A DNA stretch of 64,000 bases from Paragordius varius. Its lineage: Eukaryota > Nematomorpha. Location of the stretch: the NCBI GenBank assembly GCA_964247055.1, contig OZ176052.1, positions 6,324,001-6,388,000 on the forward strand, in the 5' to 3' direction. The position numbers and the translations under genes were made by a program. Of the stretch, positions 35,211 through 48,191 are shown one piece after another. The notes beneath the pieces were generated by a model that saw only the letters and a program-made list of their open reading frames with translations, had not been told where the DNA came from and did no database searches. Numbering within the stretch: the first letter of the stretch is position 1; each line of letters starts with the position of its first letter.

Positions 35211-38200
35211 ATGTTAAATCTTCGTCGGCATTTAAGCAGATGTGATATCGCAATATGTGGTGCTGGAACCGTTGGTCTTACAGCTGCATGTGCTTTAAGT
35301 TTATATTTTATGTAAATAGTCAGTTTCAAATAGTTATTTTTCGAAAAAAGACATATTATTGTTGGAAAAGTTTCACAAACCCAAAATATACGACATTCAA
35401 AATCCACCTGTAAACTATAGTTATCCAATATATGCCTTGACTTTGCGTAATAAAATATTTTTAGAAAGTAAAATATTTATTCCAAAGTATAGAAATTGGT
35501 GTTTGGCAATTGTTGGAAAAAGGTCGCTTTAAACAAGTCAAGAAAATGCATGTATAAAAATAATTTAGTTTAGATTTGGGACAGTTATTCTAATGCTAGT
35601 CTAACATTTGATGAAATTAATGAAAATGAACCTCTAATGTTTATAATAGAGCAAAATCTTTTAAATGCTGCGCTTCTTTCTTACATTAGCTCCTTTTCCA
35701 ATGTTAAAGTTTCTTTCATATAATATCTAGTTTCTTTACAACCAATCCAATATTAAATACTCAATAGCCGATGATGGTTTTTTTATATTGATATTTAGTT
35801 CATATTGCATTAAATGAAAACGATGTAATTTCGACTCAACTATTGGTATGTCTATCTTTATGTTAACACAGTGTACTAAATCGGGGATGCTTTTAGTTTT
35901 GGCCCTCACAAGTGTTTAAGAGAATTATTTACACTTTTGTTGTAAATGCTCTATGTCAAAAAATGGCAACATTTGCACACATTTTTTTAAATAGTTTTTT
36001 TGATTAAGGCTAAATGTTTCATTTCAAAAAATATCACTAAAATAATTATGAACACATATAAAAGTAAATTAAGATTTTTTAAAAATTTAAGTCTATAGAC
36101 GTGGGTTCCAAAAGTCTCATTTTTTTCCCTTTAAGCTAGTTTTCTTTAAATAATACGCAAAATGCCGATAAGCGATAAAGAGATATGAACTAAATTTTGG
36201 TATCAACTAAAAATATTAATTTTAGCAAAATTTGGTTGAAGCGTAATTCGTACTAGTTCGAGGCATCATGGAAACAGTTTAATCTATGATTTCTATATAA
36301 TTATTACTAAACATTTTTATTGATTATGAAATTTAATTTAAAAATTCGTTTGCCTTCAAATTTTGTGATTTTTGTAAAAAAATACAATTTGTATTTAACA
36401 TATATTTGAAGATGGATAAATATTTCAATCAAAATTCTGGTGTGATAAAAATGTTCAACGTCATCAAATTATATAGAAAAGTATTTTTATTATATCTTAA
36501 TACGTTTTTATACCGTTTTTATCATGTTTCAAAAGTGTATGAAGTTTGCTTCAACAAAATTTTGCTTAAAATAAAATTTTTAAAAAAATATGCATTTTAT
36601 AAAAAATATTTTTAGTTGTGCAAAAATAGCATGAAAAATTCGCGCAATCGGCATATTTACGTTTATTTTTGGAAACTAACCCATTTTATAAAAGCAAAAA
36701 TATTTAGGGATTTCTGAGCCCATATTAAAAATTAATTTTTTATAAAAATTTTGTTTTGCACATTATATTATGATATATTTTATGATATTTTTTGAAATTT
36801 TGTTTAACAAAATATGCGCAAATTTTGTCATTTTCTAATATCGAGCAGTTACCACAAAAGTGTAAATAACTTTTTTAAATCACTTGTGAGGGCTAAAATA
36901 ACCATCAAGATAATTCTGATACTTTTCTTATCAGAATATATATTTTATATGATAAAATCCTTTTTATGAATATATTTAAAAAATTAAACTCTGTGGTACA
37001 GTTATTTTTTGTAAAATTATCTAAAATATTCATATCACTTCATTATCTTCTCATTTTATTGTTCGTGGTGACATATTTGGGTATTTTTATGTCCCAGAGC
37101 TCAATCTTGTAAATAAACTACTGTTTGAATATTATTTGTAACTTCTAGAGTCGAAAATTGGGACAGCTCCAAAAAATGATTGATCTAAATAGTTTATTTT
37201 AAAATCCATTAAGGTTTTGTGTTAAAATGCAGCAAGTTTTCAAAAGTTAATTATTTACATTTCCTATTAATATACATTTTTCCTATTGTATTAGCGATTT
37301 AAAAAATAATGAAAAAATGGCGACGAAAAAGTTTGAAATGAGGATTTTTTAACAATTTTACCGTTTTTTTTAAAATGTATTATGCGCTAAATAGTTAAAG
37401 AAAGCAAATTTTTTAATTCGTATAAGATGTTCGAATTTTAAATTATCTGGGATAAAAATTACCCCAAAAGGTCACGAAGTGTTAAAAAATGACGTCCTCG
37501 CAAATGATATCATAAATGCCTGGGAAACGGTTACCCTGTTATTAGTTTTTATTAATTATGGCTAACTTTTCTGTTATACCTTTAATTTTATATGAAAATA
37601 ATATTTGTCCTTTCATATGACTTGAATCTTAATTTTTGTCACCGTTTTCATAATAATCTATATATTGGTCCATCATTAAAAATAGGTGATAAAATTGTTT
37701 TAAAACCTTGATTTCCTAATTATTACTAATTGTAATGTATTTGATATATCTTTACGGGTTGCCATTTTCATATTATATCTCAATTAATTAATAAGGCCAC
37801 TTTATGGTGTTATATAGTTTCTTTGTATAATTTACTCTCTCTATGAAACATGTTTAAATCACAAAAACCCTTTTCAATCATATAATATTAATAGTCATTT
37901 ATATTTTCTCCGACGGATTCTTTACTAGGTTCGAATAAATAATCTTAATTAAACACTGCATTTATTAATCAAAGTTGTCATAATACGTTTTAAGTTATGT
38001 GATTTTAGACTATGAACAAACTATGGTTGTGGAAGATTTGTTTTTATATATTTATTCAATATAATGGGTTTTTACTCAAAAAATTAAATAAATAAATAAT
38101 TTTATAATACTTTTATTTTTAAAATAAGTTTATCATTATAATAGATTGGTGCTGATGGCCATAACTCAGAAATACGAAAACTAATGAACCCCCCAATATT

Positions 38201-41200
38201 TGAATGGGACTATCGACAATCAGCTATCGTTGCCACATTGAACCTAAATGTATATTTTGTTACTATGTTATTGACTTATATATATTGACAATGATAAGCG
38301 ATTTTTAGATTGATATATTAAAATATTTAAATGTCATATTAAATGGGTATTTTGTCTTAATTATTTAAGCGCAATAAATTTCAACGAATGTAAGGTATTT
38401 TTAAGTACATATAATAATTTTTAATAAAAATTAGATGCGTTTATTAACTAATATAAAGTAAAAATTATAATTAATAATATCCAAAAGCCAAGTATTTTCC
38501 TTATCATATATAGGCCATGTCAATTTAAATCAAAGAATATAACACCAATTTTTATTTATGTTTTTATTTAATTCTCTGCTTATACTTACTAATTAACTTC
38601 CATTTTAAAAAAAAAATTTAGAATGGAAATGGCAATGATAGCAGCTATGATATTAATGACTCCAATCTATCTAGTAAAATATTTATAACTCAAATTTACA
38701 GTTTAATTAAAATTATAAATACAAAAAATAAAAAGTAAAAAATTAATTTTCATGAAGAAAGCCATAATTTTTGATACTTAATTTTTCTTTATTACCTAAA
38801 TGATTACCAAAATCGTGTAATAAAAAATTGAGTGTGTTCCCAACTTCATTGCTTATTAAGCAACGCAAAACGATGTGTTATATTTAAGAAAATCAAGGGA
38901 AAAAAATATGGATTTTTTTATTTCAAAATATTAAACTTTTTATGTTTTGCTTTTGTAAAATCCAAATTTATCATCAGGCTTCCCATTTTTTATATATATT
39001 AATTAATTAATTTTAGTTTCAAATGATGTGGCTTGGCAAAAATTTACACCTCATGGAGTTATAGCCTTGCTCCCATTGAATCATCATCAAAGTTCATTGG
39101 TATGGTCTGTGCCGTCTGGGAATGTCCATGGTTTAGACACTACATTAATGTCATTGGATGAAGAATCATTTGTTGATAGACTAAATGCAGCTTTGGTAAA
39201 ATATTTTTGGATTTTTTACATACATATATATATAATTTGATTTGTAAAAAGGGATTAATTTCATTTGTAACAGTATTATTACGCTTGATACTTAAATGCT
39301 TTTTGTTGTCATGTTTCAAGGTTACCACTAATTATCTTATTCCATTGATCATTGTCTGGACATTTAGTAGTGGCTAGGTTTAATGTTTTTATGTCATATC
39401 TATTATTGTCATTCCAAGAGTGTGTCGGGCGTCCTTTGCGGTTGTTTGCAGAAGGTTGGATATGTGTAATGGTTTAAAGTGGGTTTGACATTTTTGTGTT
39501 TTATTGTGATATTCTTGTCAGAACAACAAGCTTTGAATATTTTGTTTTTGATATTTATCATATTGGCAAGGTTTGTTTTGTTAAGCGGCCATGTTTCGGT
39601 AGCGTAGGTAAGAGCTGGTATGACTCATGCATTGTATATTGGTCATTTATTGTTGTTAGATACATTTTTATTTTTTGGGAGTTAACTTTTCTCACGCTTG
39701 TTTTCTTATTACTCATGACATTTTAAGTCTATGACGTCTGCGAGAAAGGTGAAGTGGTCTACTTTTTCTATCAAATTCTCATCGATTATCACATATGCAG
39801 TGCGTGTTTGAGTTGGATTATTTTTAGAGTTGTTGCATTTAAAGTTAATTTGTTCGATAGTTTTCCGGTGTGGAGCATTGTTGGTGGACCCAGAATTTGC
39901 GTTTATAGCATTTTATTGAACTTAACTTCTTTGTCGTGTATAGCGCATAGATATGGGGTGAGTGTACAATCTCTAATATATATTTTTGTCTTATCAATAT
40001 CTATTCTTAGCCCATGGTTGGCCGGTTTTTCTTATTCTAAACTCATTGACACGTTTTTTAGTTAGATTTCTGTTAAAACAATGTCATCCGCAAAAATCAA
40101 TTCCCAGGGCGGTTTGGTAGAAATGCTTTTTTCTGTTACAGTCCAATAATAGATCGAATAGTAATGGACTAAGCACAGACCCATGGTGTATGCCAGTGTG
40201 TGTTTGAAAAGGTTGTGTCTCCTATTTGCCTGCATACTATTGTGGTTGTATTTTCGTAAGGAAGTAGTTTTGATCTTATTAGGTAATCGTCATTGAAATT
40301 TTGTCTTAAGCCCATTTGATTGTAGCACTGGGAAAATTATCAAAGCTTTTTCCATATCTTGTAAGACCAAAAGTTTTTATTTTTTTGAAAGGTTTTTCTG
40401 AAGATGAATATGGCATCTGTGGTGCTGTGTGCTTTTGCGAATTGATCATTTGTTATTGTAATAGTTTGCCTAAGCCGATTATGATGCAAATATTTTGAGA
40501 GCGTGTTTAAGAAGTTTAAGAGGCGGTAGTAAGAGCAAATATTCATAATTTTGTATATAAGGATTTTTATACTTTTATTCCAATCATGGGGGATTACACG
40601 TTTAGTGATAATTTCATCGCAAAAATTTGTAAGATATGATGTTAAGCATGGTATTGGTTTAGGAAGACAACTGATGGCTTGGTTTCATTTTTCAAATATT
40701 TTAACACTATATTCTGTAATTTTATGTATGGGTCCTGTTTATAATGTTTTGGTTTATTGATATCGTAGGCTTTCTTTCCACATGCTAATTGCCTTTTTTA
40801 GATTTTTTGTTATTTAATTCATATTATTTTGATATATTTAATCCCATATATTTTTTGTTTGTTTGGATTCATGTTACGTATTAAAAGATTTTTTTATTTT
40901 AAACTTGATCTTCAAGTTTAGCAGCTAGTTTTATAAAAAATTTTGTTAATAGCTTTTCGAATTTCTTTTTGTGCTATATTTTCAGCGAAAGAATACTACA
41001 TCTTACGGTTTTGCACAATGACTGCATCCTAAATATAATATCTATATGCGCATCCCGGTATAAAAGACTAAGTAAAAAAACAATTTTGAATAGAACTACA
41101 ATGTTTCAAGAAAACCATCCTCTTAGTAGGTGACTTTAGCCTTGGCGGAAACAGCATTGGCAGTACTGGCAAATGGGTGAACAGATTTTGGAATATTGTC

Positions 41201-44200
41201 AGGAAAACCATTAATCATAGCCAACACACACTTCAAAAAGATCTCACTTTTCAAACAATATCCATGATAGACTAAATCCTTTTACTTAAATGAAAACGGA
41301 CTCATAGTTAACATCAAAACTCACCTAACAACTTCATACAGCACAAAATCTTGATTGCAGTTTAGAAAGCACTAATCAAACATAAACCATTATATTAAGA
41401 CCAGCCAAAATAAACCACAGCAGTTTACAAAATTAAATAGTCAGGAACAATTATATTAGCTAAACATTTGAAAAGCTCCAAAAAACACAGACAACGTTCG
41501 AGATGGGTTAACCTCAAAACAATAGTTAAAACAGCAGAAAATATTTGCGCGATCCAAGCCAAACATCAAAAAACAATAAATTGGCTGTGAAAAATAGAAT
41601 AGAAAAGGGTGACCCCTACAAAGCATGGACAAAGGATAATATTATTGATAAAAATAGATAAACATAGCTTATCGCAAAACTTAATGCAAAAAGAAATTTA
41701 AAAAGCTATCAATGAAAATTCTGCAAAATTCTAAATACATAAAAACCGTGTATTTAAACTAACAAGAAATTAATTTCGTAGTAAAACAATAAGGGACCAT
41801 ATTATAATGCTTAATTAATGATAAATAGATGGCTCATTTCATCTAGAAAAAATATCTAATAATATTCCTAAATCAATTCAATAACCGTTTTATTCAATTC
41901 TATTTTATTTATTATACAAGTATATAAAAGAATAGCTCAAGTTAAAATTTTTATTGTATTTGGGTGTATATGTTATACCATTTGCCACTTGAGTTGATCC
42001 TTGAACATTTAAAGTTGGTCCTTAGACTTTTTATTAAATTATTAATTTTTATTAACAAACGATATTATATATAAAACATATATATGGTCATTCTTAAATA
42101 TATATCAAACAGATGACTTTTAAAGAAAACGGAATAAATTTTTTCGTTCTTGCTATTTCGATTATTTCGAAAAAATTGCCTAAGAAATATCGATTTTGTG
42201 AACATGTTTTTGTAAATTTTGGATAAATTTTTAGCGGGGCGCACACAAAGCCTCGAAGGGCCGCATGTTTGCCACCCTTGATGTAATATTATTCATCTAT
42301 CCTATCATTTTTTAGACTAATATCTTCATATAACCTAAATTTATGATTTAAAACCATTTTCATTATTCAATTAATATATTACGCGTGATTATAAAATATA
42401 TAAGTATCTGTTGAAATACAAAATATATAAATATTTTTTAACTAGCGTGAATCTCGTGCTGCTACGCAGCCCGAGGAAGTCCTTCGGACTTCTGGGGAGG
42501 GGGGGGGGGTTCGAAGTTTGGATTTGAATGGGTCTACCGGTTTTTCTGTACCAGATCACAAAGCCAGCATTTTCCATTTTTATAAATATATAGATTACCA
42601 TAAATAATGTTTTAATATCCATATATCTTTTAACATGCTATACATATGATAGATACTCCTTACTCAGCATCTATCATCAAAGAAACGCCTGACTAAAATT
42701 TTTGCCTTTTAACAGGGAATACGTGGAATCCATATAGAATTTTTACGGTCTCATACCTAGGGCGAAAAATCGATTTAAAAAATTATTTTTGTGGACTTTG
42801 TTTTTTGAAAAAGGTGGCATTTTACGGGGGGAGCGGGTAAAAAGAGGGCCTAAATCAAAAAAGTGACTCGGCTATGTTCAGCGCAATCGAAAATAAGTAA
42901 ACAAAAATCATATTTGAAATTGAATGGTCCAACACGTTCTCCGGAAAATTGTCTCAAAGACACGATTTTTGTGGACTTGAGTTTTTAAAAAAAACCCGTT
43001 TTTCATACGGGGTGGGCCCGAACTGGGGGCCTATTTCAAAAAAAGGGCGAAGCTATTGTCGGGACATTTATTAATGATTATATTTTTTCGATATTTGGAT
43101 TTGATTGGGTCTACCGGTTTTCCTGTACCAGATCACAAAGCCAGCATTTTCCATTTTTATAAATATATAGATTACCATAAATAATGTATTAATATCCATA
43201 TATCTTTTAACATGCTATACATATGATAGATACTCCTTACTCAGCATCTATCATCAAGGAAACGCTTGACTAAAATTTTTGCCTTTTAACAGGGAATACG
43301 TGGAATCCATATAGAATTTTTACGGTCTCATACCTAGGGCGAAAAATCGATTTAAAAAATTATTTTTGTGGACTTTGTTTTTTGAAAAAGGTGGCATTTT
43401 ACGGGGGGAGCGGGTAAAAAGAGGGCCTAAATCAAAAAAGTGACTCGGCTATGTTCAGCGCAATCGAAAATAAGTAAACAATAATCATATTTGAAATTGA
43501 ATGGTCCAACACGTTCTCCGGAAAATTGTCTCAAAGACACGATTTTTGTGGACTTGAGTTTTTAAAAAAACCCGTTTTTCATACGGGGTGGGCCCGAACT
43601 GGGGGCCTATTTCAAAAAAAGGGCGAAGCTATTGTCGGGACATTTATTAATGATTATATTTTTTCGATATTTGGATTTGATTGGGTCTACCGGTTTTCCT
43701 GTACCAGATCACAAAGCCAGCATTTTCCATTTTTATAAATATATAGATTACCATAAATAATGTTTTAATATCCATATATCTTTTAACATGCTATACATAT
43801 GATAGATACTCCTTACTCAGCATCTATCATCAAAGAAACGCCTGACTAAAATTTTTGCCTTTTAACAGGGAATACGTGGAATCCATATAGAATTTTTACG
43901 GTCTCATACCTAGGGCGAAAAATCGATTTAAAAAATTATTTTTGTGGACTTTGTTTTTTGAAAAAGGTGGCATTTTACGGGGGGAGCGGGTAAAAAGAGG
44001 GCCTAAATCAAAAAAGTGACTCGGCTATGTTCAGCGCAATCGAAAATAAGTAAACAATAATCATATTTGAAATTGAATGGTCCAACACGTTCTCCGGAAA
44101 ATTGTCTCAAAGACACGATTTTTGTGGACTTGAGTTTTTAAAAAAAACCCGTTTTTCATACGGGGTGGGCCCGAACTGGGGGCCTATTTCAAAAAAAGGG

Positions 44201-47200
44201 CGAAGCTATTGTCGGGACATTTATTAATGATTATATTTTTTCGATATTTGGATTTGATTGGGTCTACCGGTTTTCCTGTACCAGATCACAAAGCCAGCAT
44301 TTTCCATTTTTATAAATATATAGATTACCATAAATAATGTATTAATATCCATATATCTTTTAACATGCTATACATATGATAGATACTCCTTACTCAGCAT
44401 CTATCATCAAGGAAACGCTTGACTAAAATTTTTGCCTTTTAACAGGGAATACGTGGAATCCATATAGAATTTTTACGGTCTCATACCTAGGGCGAAAAAT
44501 CGATTTAAAAAATTATTTTTGTGGACTTTGTTTTTTGAAAAAGGTGGCATTTTACGGGGGGAGCGGGTAAAAAGAGGGCCTAAATCAAAAAAGTGACTCG
44601 GCTATGTTCAGCGCAATCGAAAATAAGTAAACAATAATCATATTTGAAATTGAATGGTCCAACACGTTCTCCGGAAAATTGTCTCAAAGACACGATTTTT
44701 GTGGACTTGAGTTTTTAAAAAAACCCGTTTTTCATACGGGGTGGGCCCGAACTGGGGGCCTATTTCAAAAAAAGGGCGAAGCTATTGTCGGGACATTTAT
44801 TAATGATTATATTTTTTCGATATTTGGATTTGATTGGGTCTACCGGTTTTCCTGTACCAGATCACAAAGCCAGCATTTTCCATTTTTATAAATATATAGA
44901 TTACCATAAATAATGTTTTAATATCCATATATCTTTTAACATGCTATACATATGATAGATACTCCTTACTCAGCATCTATCATCAAAGAAACGCCTGACT
45001 AAAATTTTTGCCTTTTAACAGGGAATACGTGGAATCCATATAGAATTTTTACGGTCTCATACCTAGGGCGAAAAATCGATTTAAAAAATTATTTTTGTGG
45101 ACTTTGTTTTTTGAAAAAGGTGGCATTTTACGGGGGGAGCGGGTAAAAAGAGGGCCTAAATCAAAAAAGTGACTCGGCTATGTTCAGCGCAATCGAAAAT
45201 AAGTAAACAATAATCATATTTGAAATTGAATGGTCCAACACGTTCTCCGGAAAATTGTCTCAAAGACACGATTTTTGTGGACTTGAGTTTTTAAAAAAAA
45301 CCCGTTTTTCATACGGGGTGGGCCCGAACTGGGGGCCTATTTCAAAAAAAGGGCGAAGCTATTGTCGGGACATTTATTAATGATTATATTTTTTCGATAT
45401 TTGGATTTGATTGGGTCTACCGGTTTTCCTGTACCAGATCACAAAGCCAGCATTTTCCATTTTTATAAATATATAGATTACCATAAATAATGTATTAATA
45501 TCCATATATCTTTTAACATGCTATACATATGATAGATACTCCTTACTCAGCATCTATCATCAAAGAAACGCTTGACTAAAATTTGTGCCTTTTCACAGTG
45601 AATGCGAAAAATCTTTCTCGAATTTTTACAGTCTCATACCGTGGGCAAAAAAATACAATCAAAAAATTATTTTTGTGGACTTTGTTTTTTTTTTGAAAAA
45701 GGTGGCATTTTACGGGGGGAGCGGGTAAAAAGAGGGCCTAAATCAAAAAAGTGACTCGGCTATGTTCACCGCAATCGAAAATAAGTAAACAAAAATCATA
45801 TTTGAAATTGAATGGTCCAACACGTTCTCCAAAAAATTGACTTAACCCATTTTTCACACGGGGTGGGCCCAAACTGGGGACCTAATTCCAAAAAAGGGCG
45901 AAGCTATTGTCGGGGCATTCATTAATGATTAAATTTTATCGATGCTTGGATTTGATTGGGTTCACCGGTTTTTCGGAAACAGATCACAAAGTTATATGAA
46001 AAATCAGTTTTTAGCGGGTAGCTCCTTACCCAGCAGCTATCATCAAATAAACGGTAGACTAAAATTTTTGCCTTTTAACAGGGAATACGTGGAATCCATA
46101 TAGGATTTTTACGGTCTCATACCTAGGGCGAAAAATCGATTTAAAAAATTATTTTTGTGGACTTTGTTTTTTGAAAAAGGTGGCATTTTACGGGGGGAGC
46201 GGGTAAAAAGAGGGCCTAAATCAAAAAAGTGACTCGGCTATGTTCAGCGCAATCGAAAATAAGTAAACAATAATCATATTTGAAATTGAATGGTCCAACA
46301 CGTTCTCCGGAAAATTGTCTCAAAGACACGATTTTTGTGGACTTGAGTTTTTAAAAAAAACCCGTTTTTCATACGGGGTGGGCCCGAACTGGGGGCCTAT
46401 TTCAAAAAAAGGGCGAAGCTATTGTCGGGACATTTATTAATGATTATATTTTTTCGATATTTGGATTTGATTGGGTCTACCGGTTTTCCTGTACCAGATC
46501 ACAAAGCCAGCATTTTCCATTTTTATTAATATATAGATTATAAGATGTTATACAAAATGCGATTTTGTATTAATTTTTTATGTCATTTTTATTAATAGTG
46601 GGATATCACAGCTGAACATGATAGGTATATACAATTTCAAGGATATCTCGATCGCATTCTAGATATGGCCCCAGTTTTATCAAGTATATAAAAAATAATG
46701 TTTTAATAAATTAATTATAAAAAATTATGGTTAAATTGGTTAATTTATTTTTTTACCCATAAAAATTAGTTCGAAAACGACGTTTAAATACTTTGAAGCA
46801 ATTGCCACCGCGTATTATGTCTATTGAAACGGGAAGTCGTGCTATTTTACCATTAAAATTTTTATATTCATCTCGATTAGTTGGCCCGCGAATCGCACTA
46901 ATAGGGTATTATATATGATTATTGTAATTGGAGTTGAGCATTATAAAATACCTTGTGTTGAAACTGGGAATCAAAATTAAAATTAAAGTGTCAGGATTGG
47001 TGTTGTGGGATTTTTACTTAAAAAAGGTTTGGCAAAATATATATGATTAGTTAGATTCACCAAATCCGCGCGCTGTTTTTTATCATTATTATAATAATAT
47101 GTGGACCTTTAAAAATTTTTACGCAATAAAAATTATTTTCTTTAAATGAACACTTAACTTGCATTTTAAATTTAAATTTAGCAATATTTTGTTAGGGAGT

Positions 47201-48153
47201 ATTTATGCTATTTTACATCATTACGTAATATGAAACACGACAAAAGACAAAGCTACATTTATAGTCCTAAAAAAATTATCTAATCCAAAAATTAATGTTA
47301 TCAAATACTATTTATTTTATTTAGTTAAATGCCTCGATTTTGGCCAAATTTTAAAAACGATAAAATAATGTTGTTTACGTGATTGATATAATATTCATTG
47401 CTTTATTAATGCATTACGATTTTATTTATAATTCTACGAATTTTTTACCTTAAAATATACTACAATATTGTTAACATGTTCTTTTCCAAGAATAAATTAA
47501 ATAAACTGTTTAAACCATCATTTATTGACTTATGCATCGTAACAATACTGGTTCGTTCATGGAAAAGTATAATAGTTAATAATTCCTCCTTCGCTGATGA
47601 ATCATTAAAACATAGGAATATAAATGCACACTTGCGCGATCCCAACATAATTGGTAGATTCGTCGAGTAAACGAAAAAAATACAGTTAATATTTTCACGT
47701 AAATCAATAAGATTTTGATTAATATCTTCAACTCTTCGCACAACGGTATTTCTGGATGTTTTTAATAGTTTACGATATTATTTTCGTTCTCTAGCTCAAA
47801 CCAGATTTCGCAAGCGATACTAATTAATATTGAAACGATATATGCCGTTAAAATACTTGAAAAAAAGTTATTTTTTTTATTATTAGCCAATATCAAAAAA
47901 TCGCATTTTTTTCGCATGTTATGTCAAATAAAATTAAGTACGATAGATGAAAACGTATGTAAATTTTATTTGTTTTAATATAGCATAAGGATAATTTTAA
48001 ACGTAAAATATTATCAATAAAATTTTAAATTTTTTCGGAGGGTTCAGAAAGTTTTTCAAGAATATTAGCTAAAAAATCGTACTTTGTCGTCAAATTGAAT
48101 CATAAAAACTTAAATATGCCGTAAAAGATTTGAATATTTATTAAAACAATCAT

Positions 48154-48191
<38 letters not shown>

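Noticed and set aside
39754-40065. 103-residue plus-strand frame as a membrane protein
   Set aside because: The opposite strand holds reverse-transcriptase remnants; this frame is an antisense shadow.
43526-44891. Two identical 70-residue open frames
   Set aside because: Same cause: copies of the 1153-bp dimer in the second array.
25966-46537. Regularly spaced repeats as a CRISPR-like array
   Set aside because: The units are hundreds of bases long, have no unique spacers, and the genome is eukaryotic. Helitron ends explain the boundaries.
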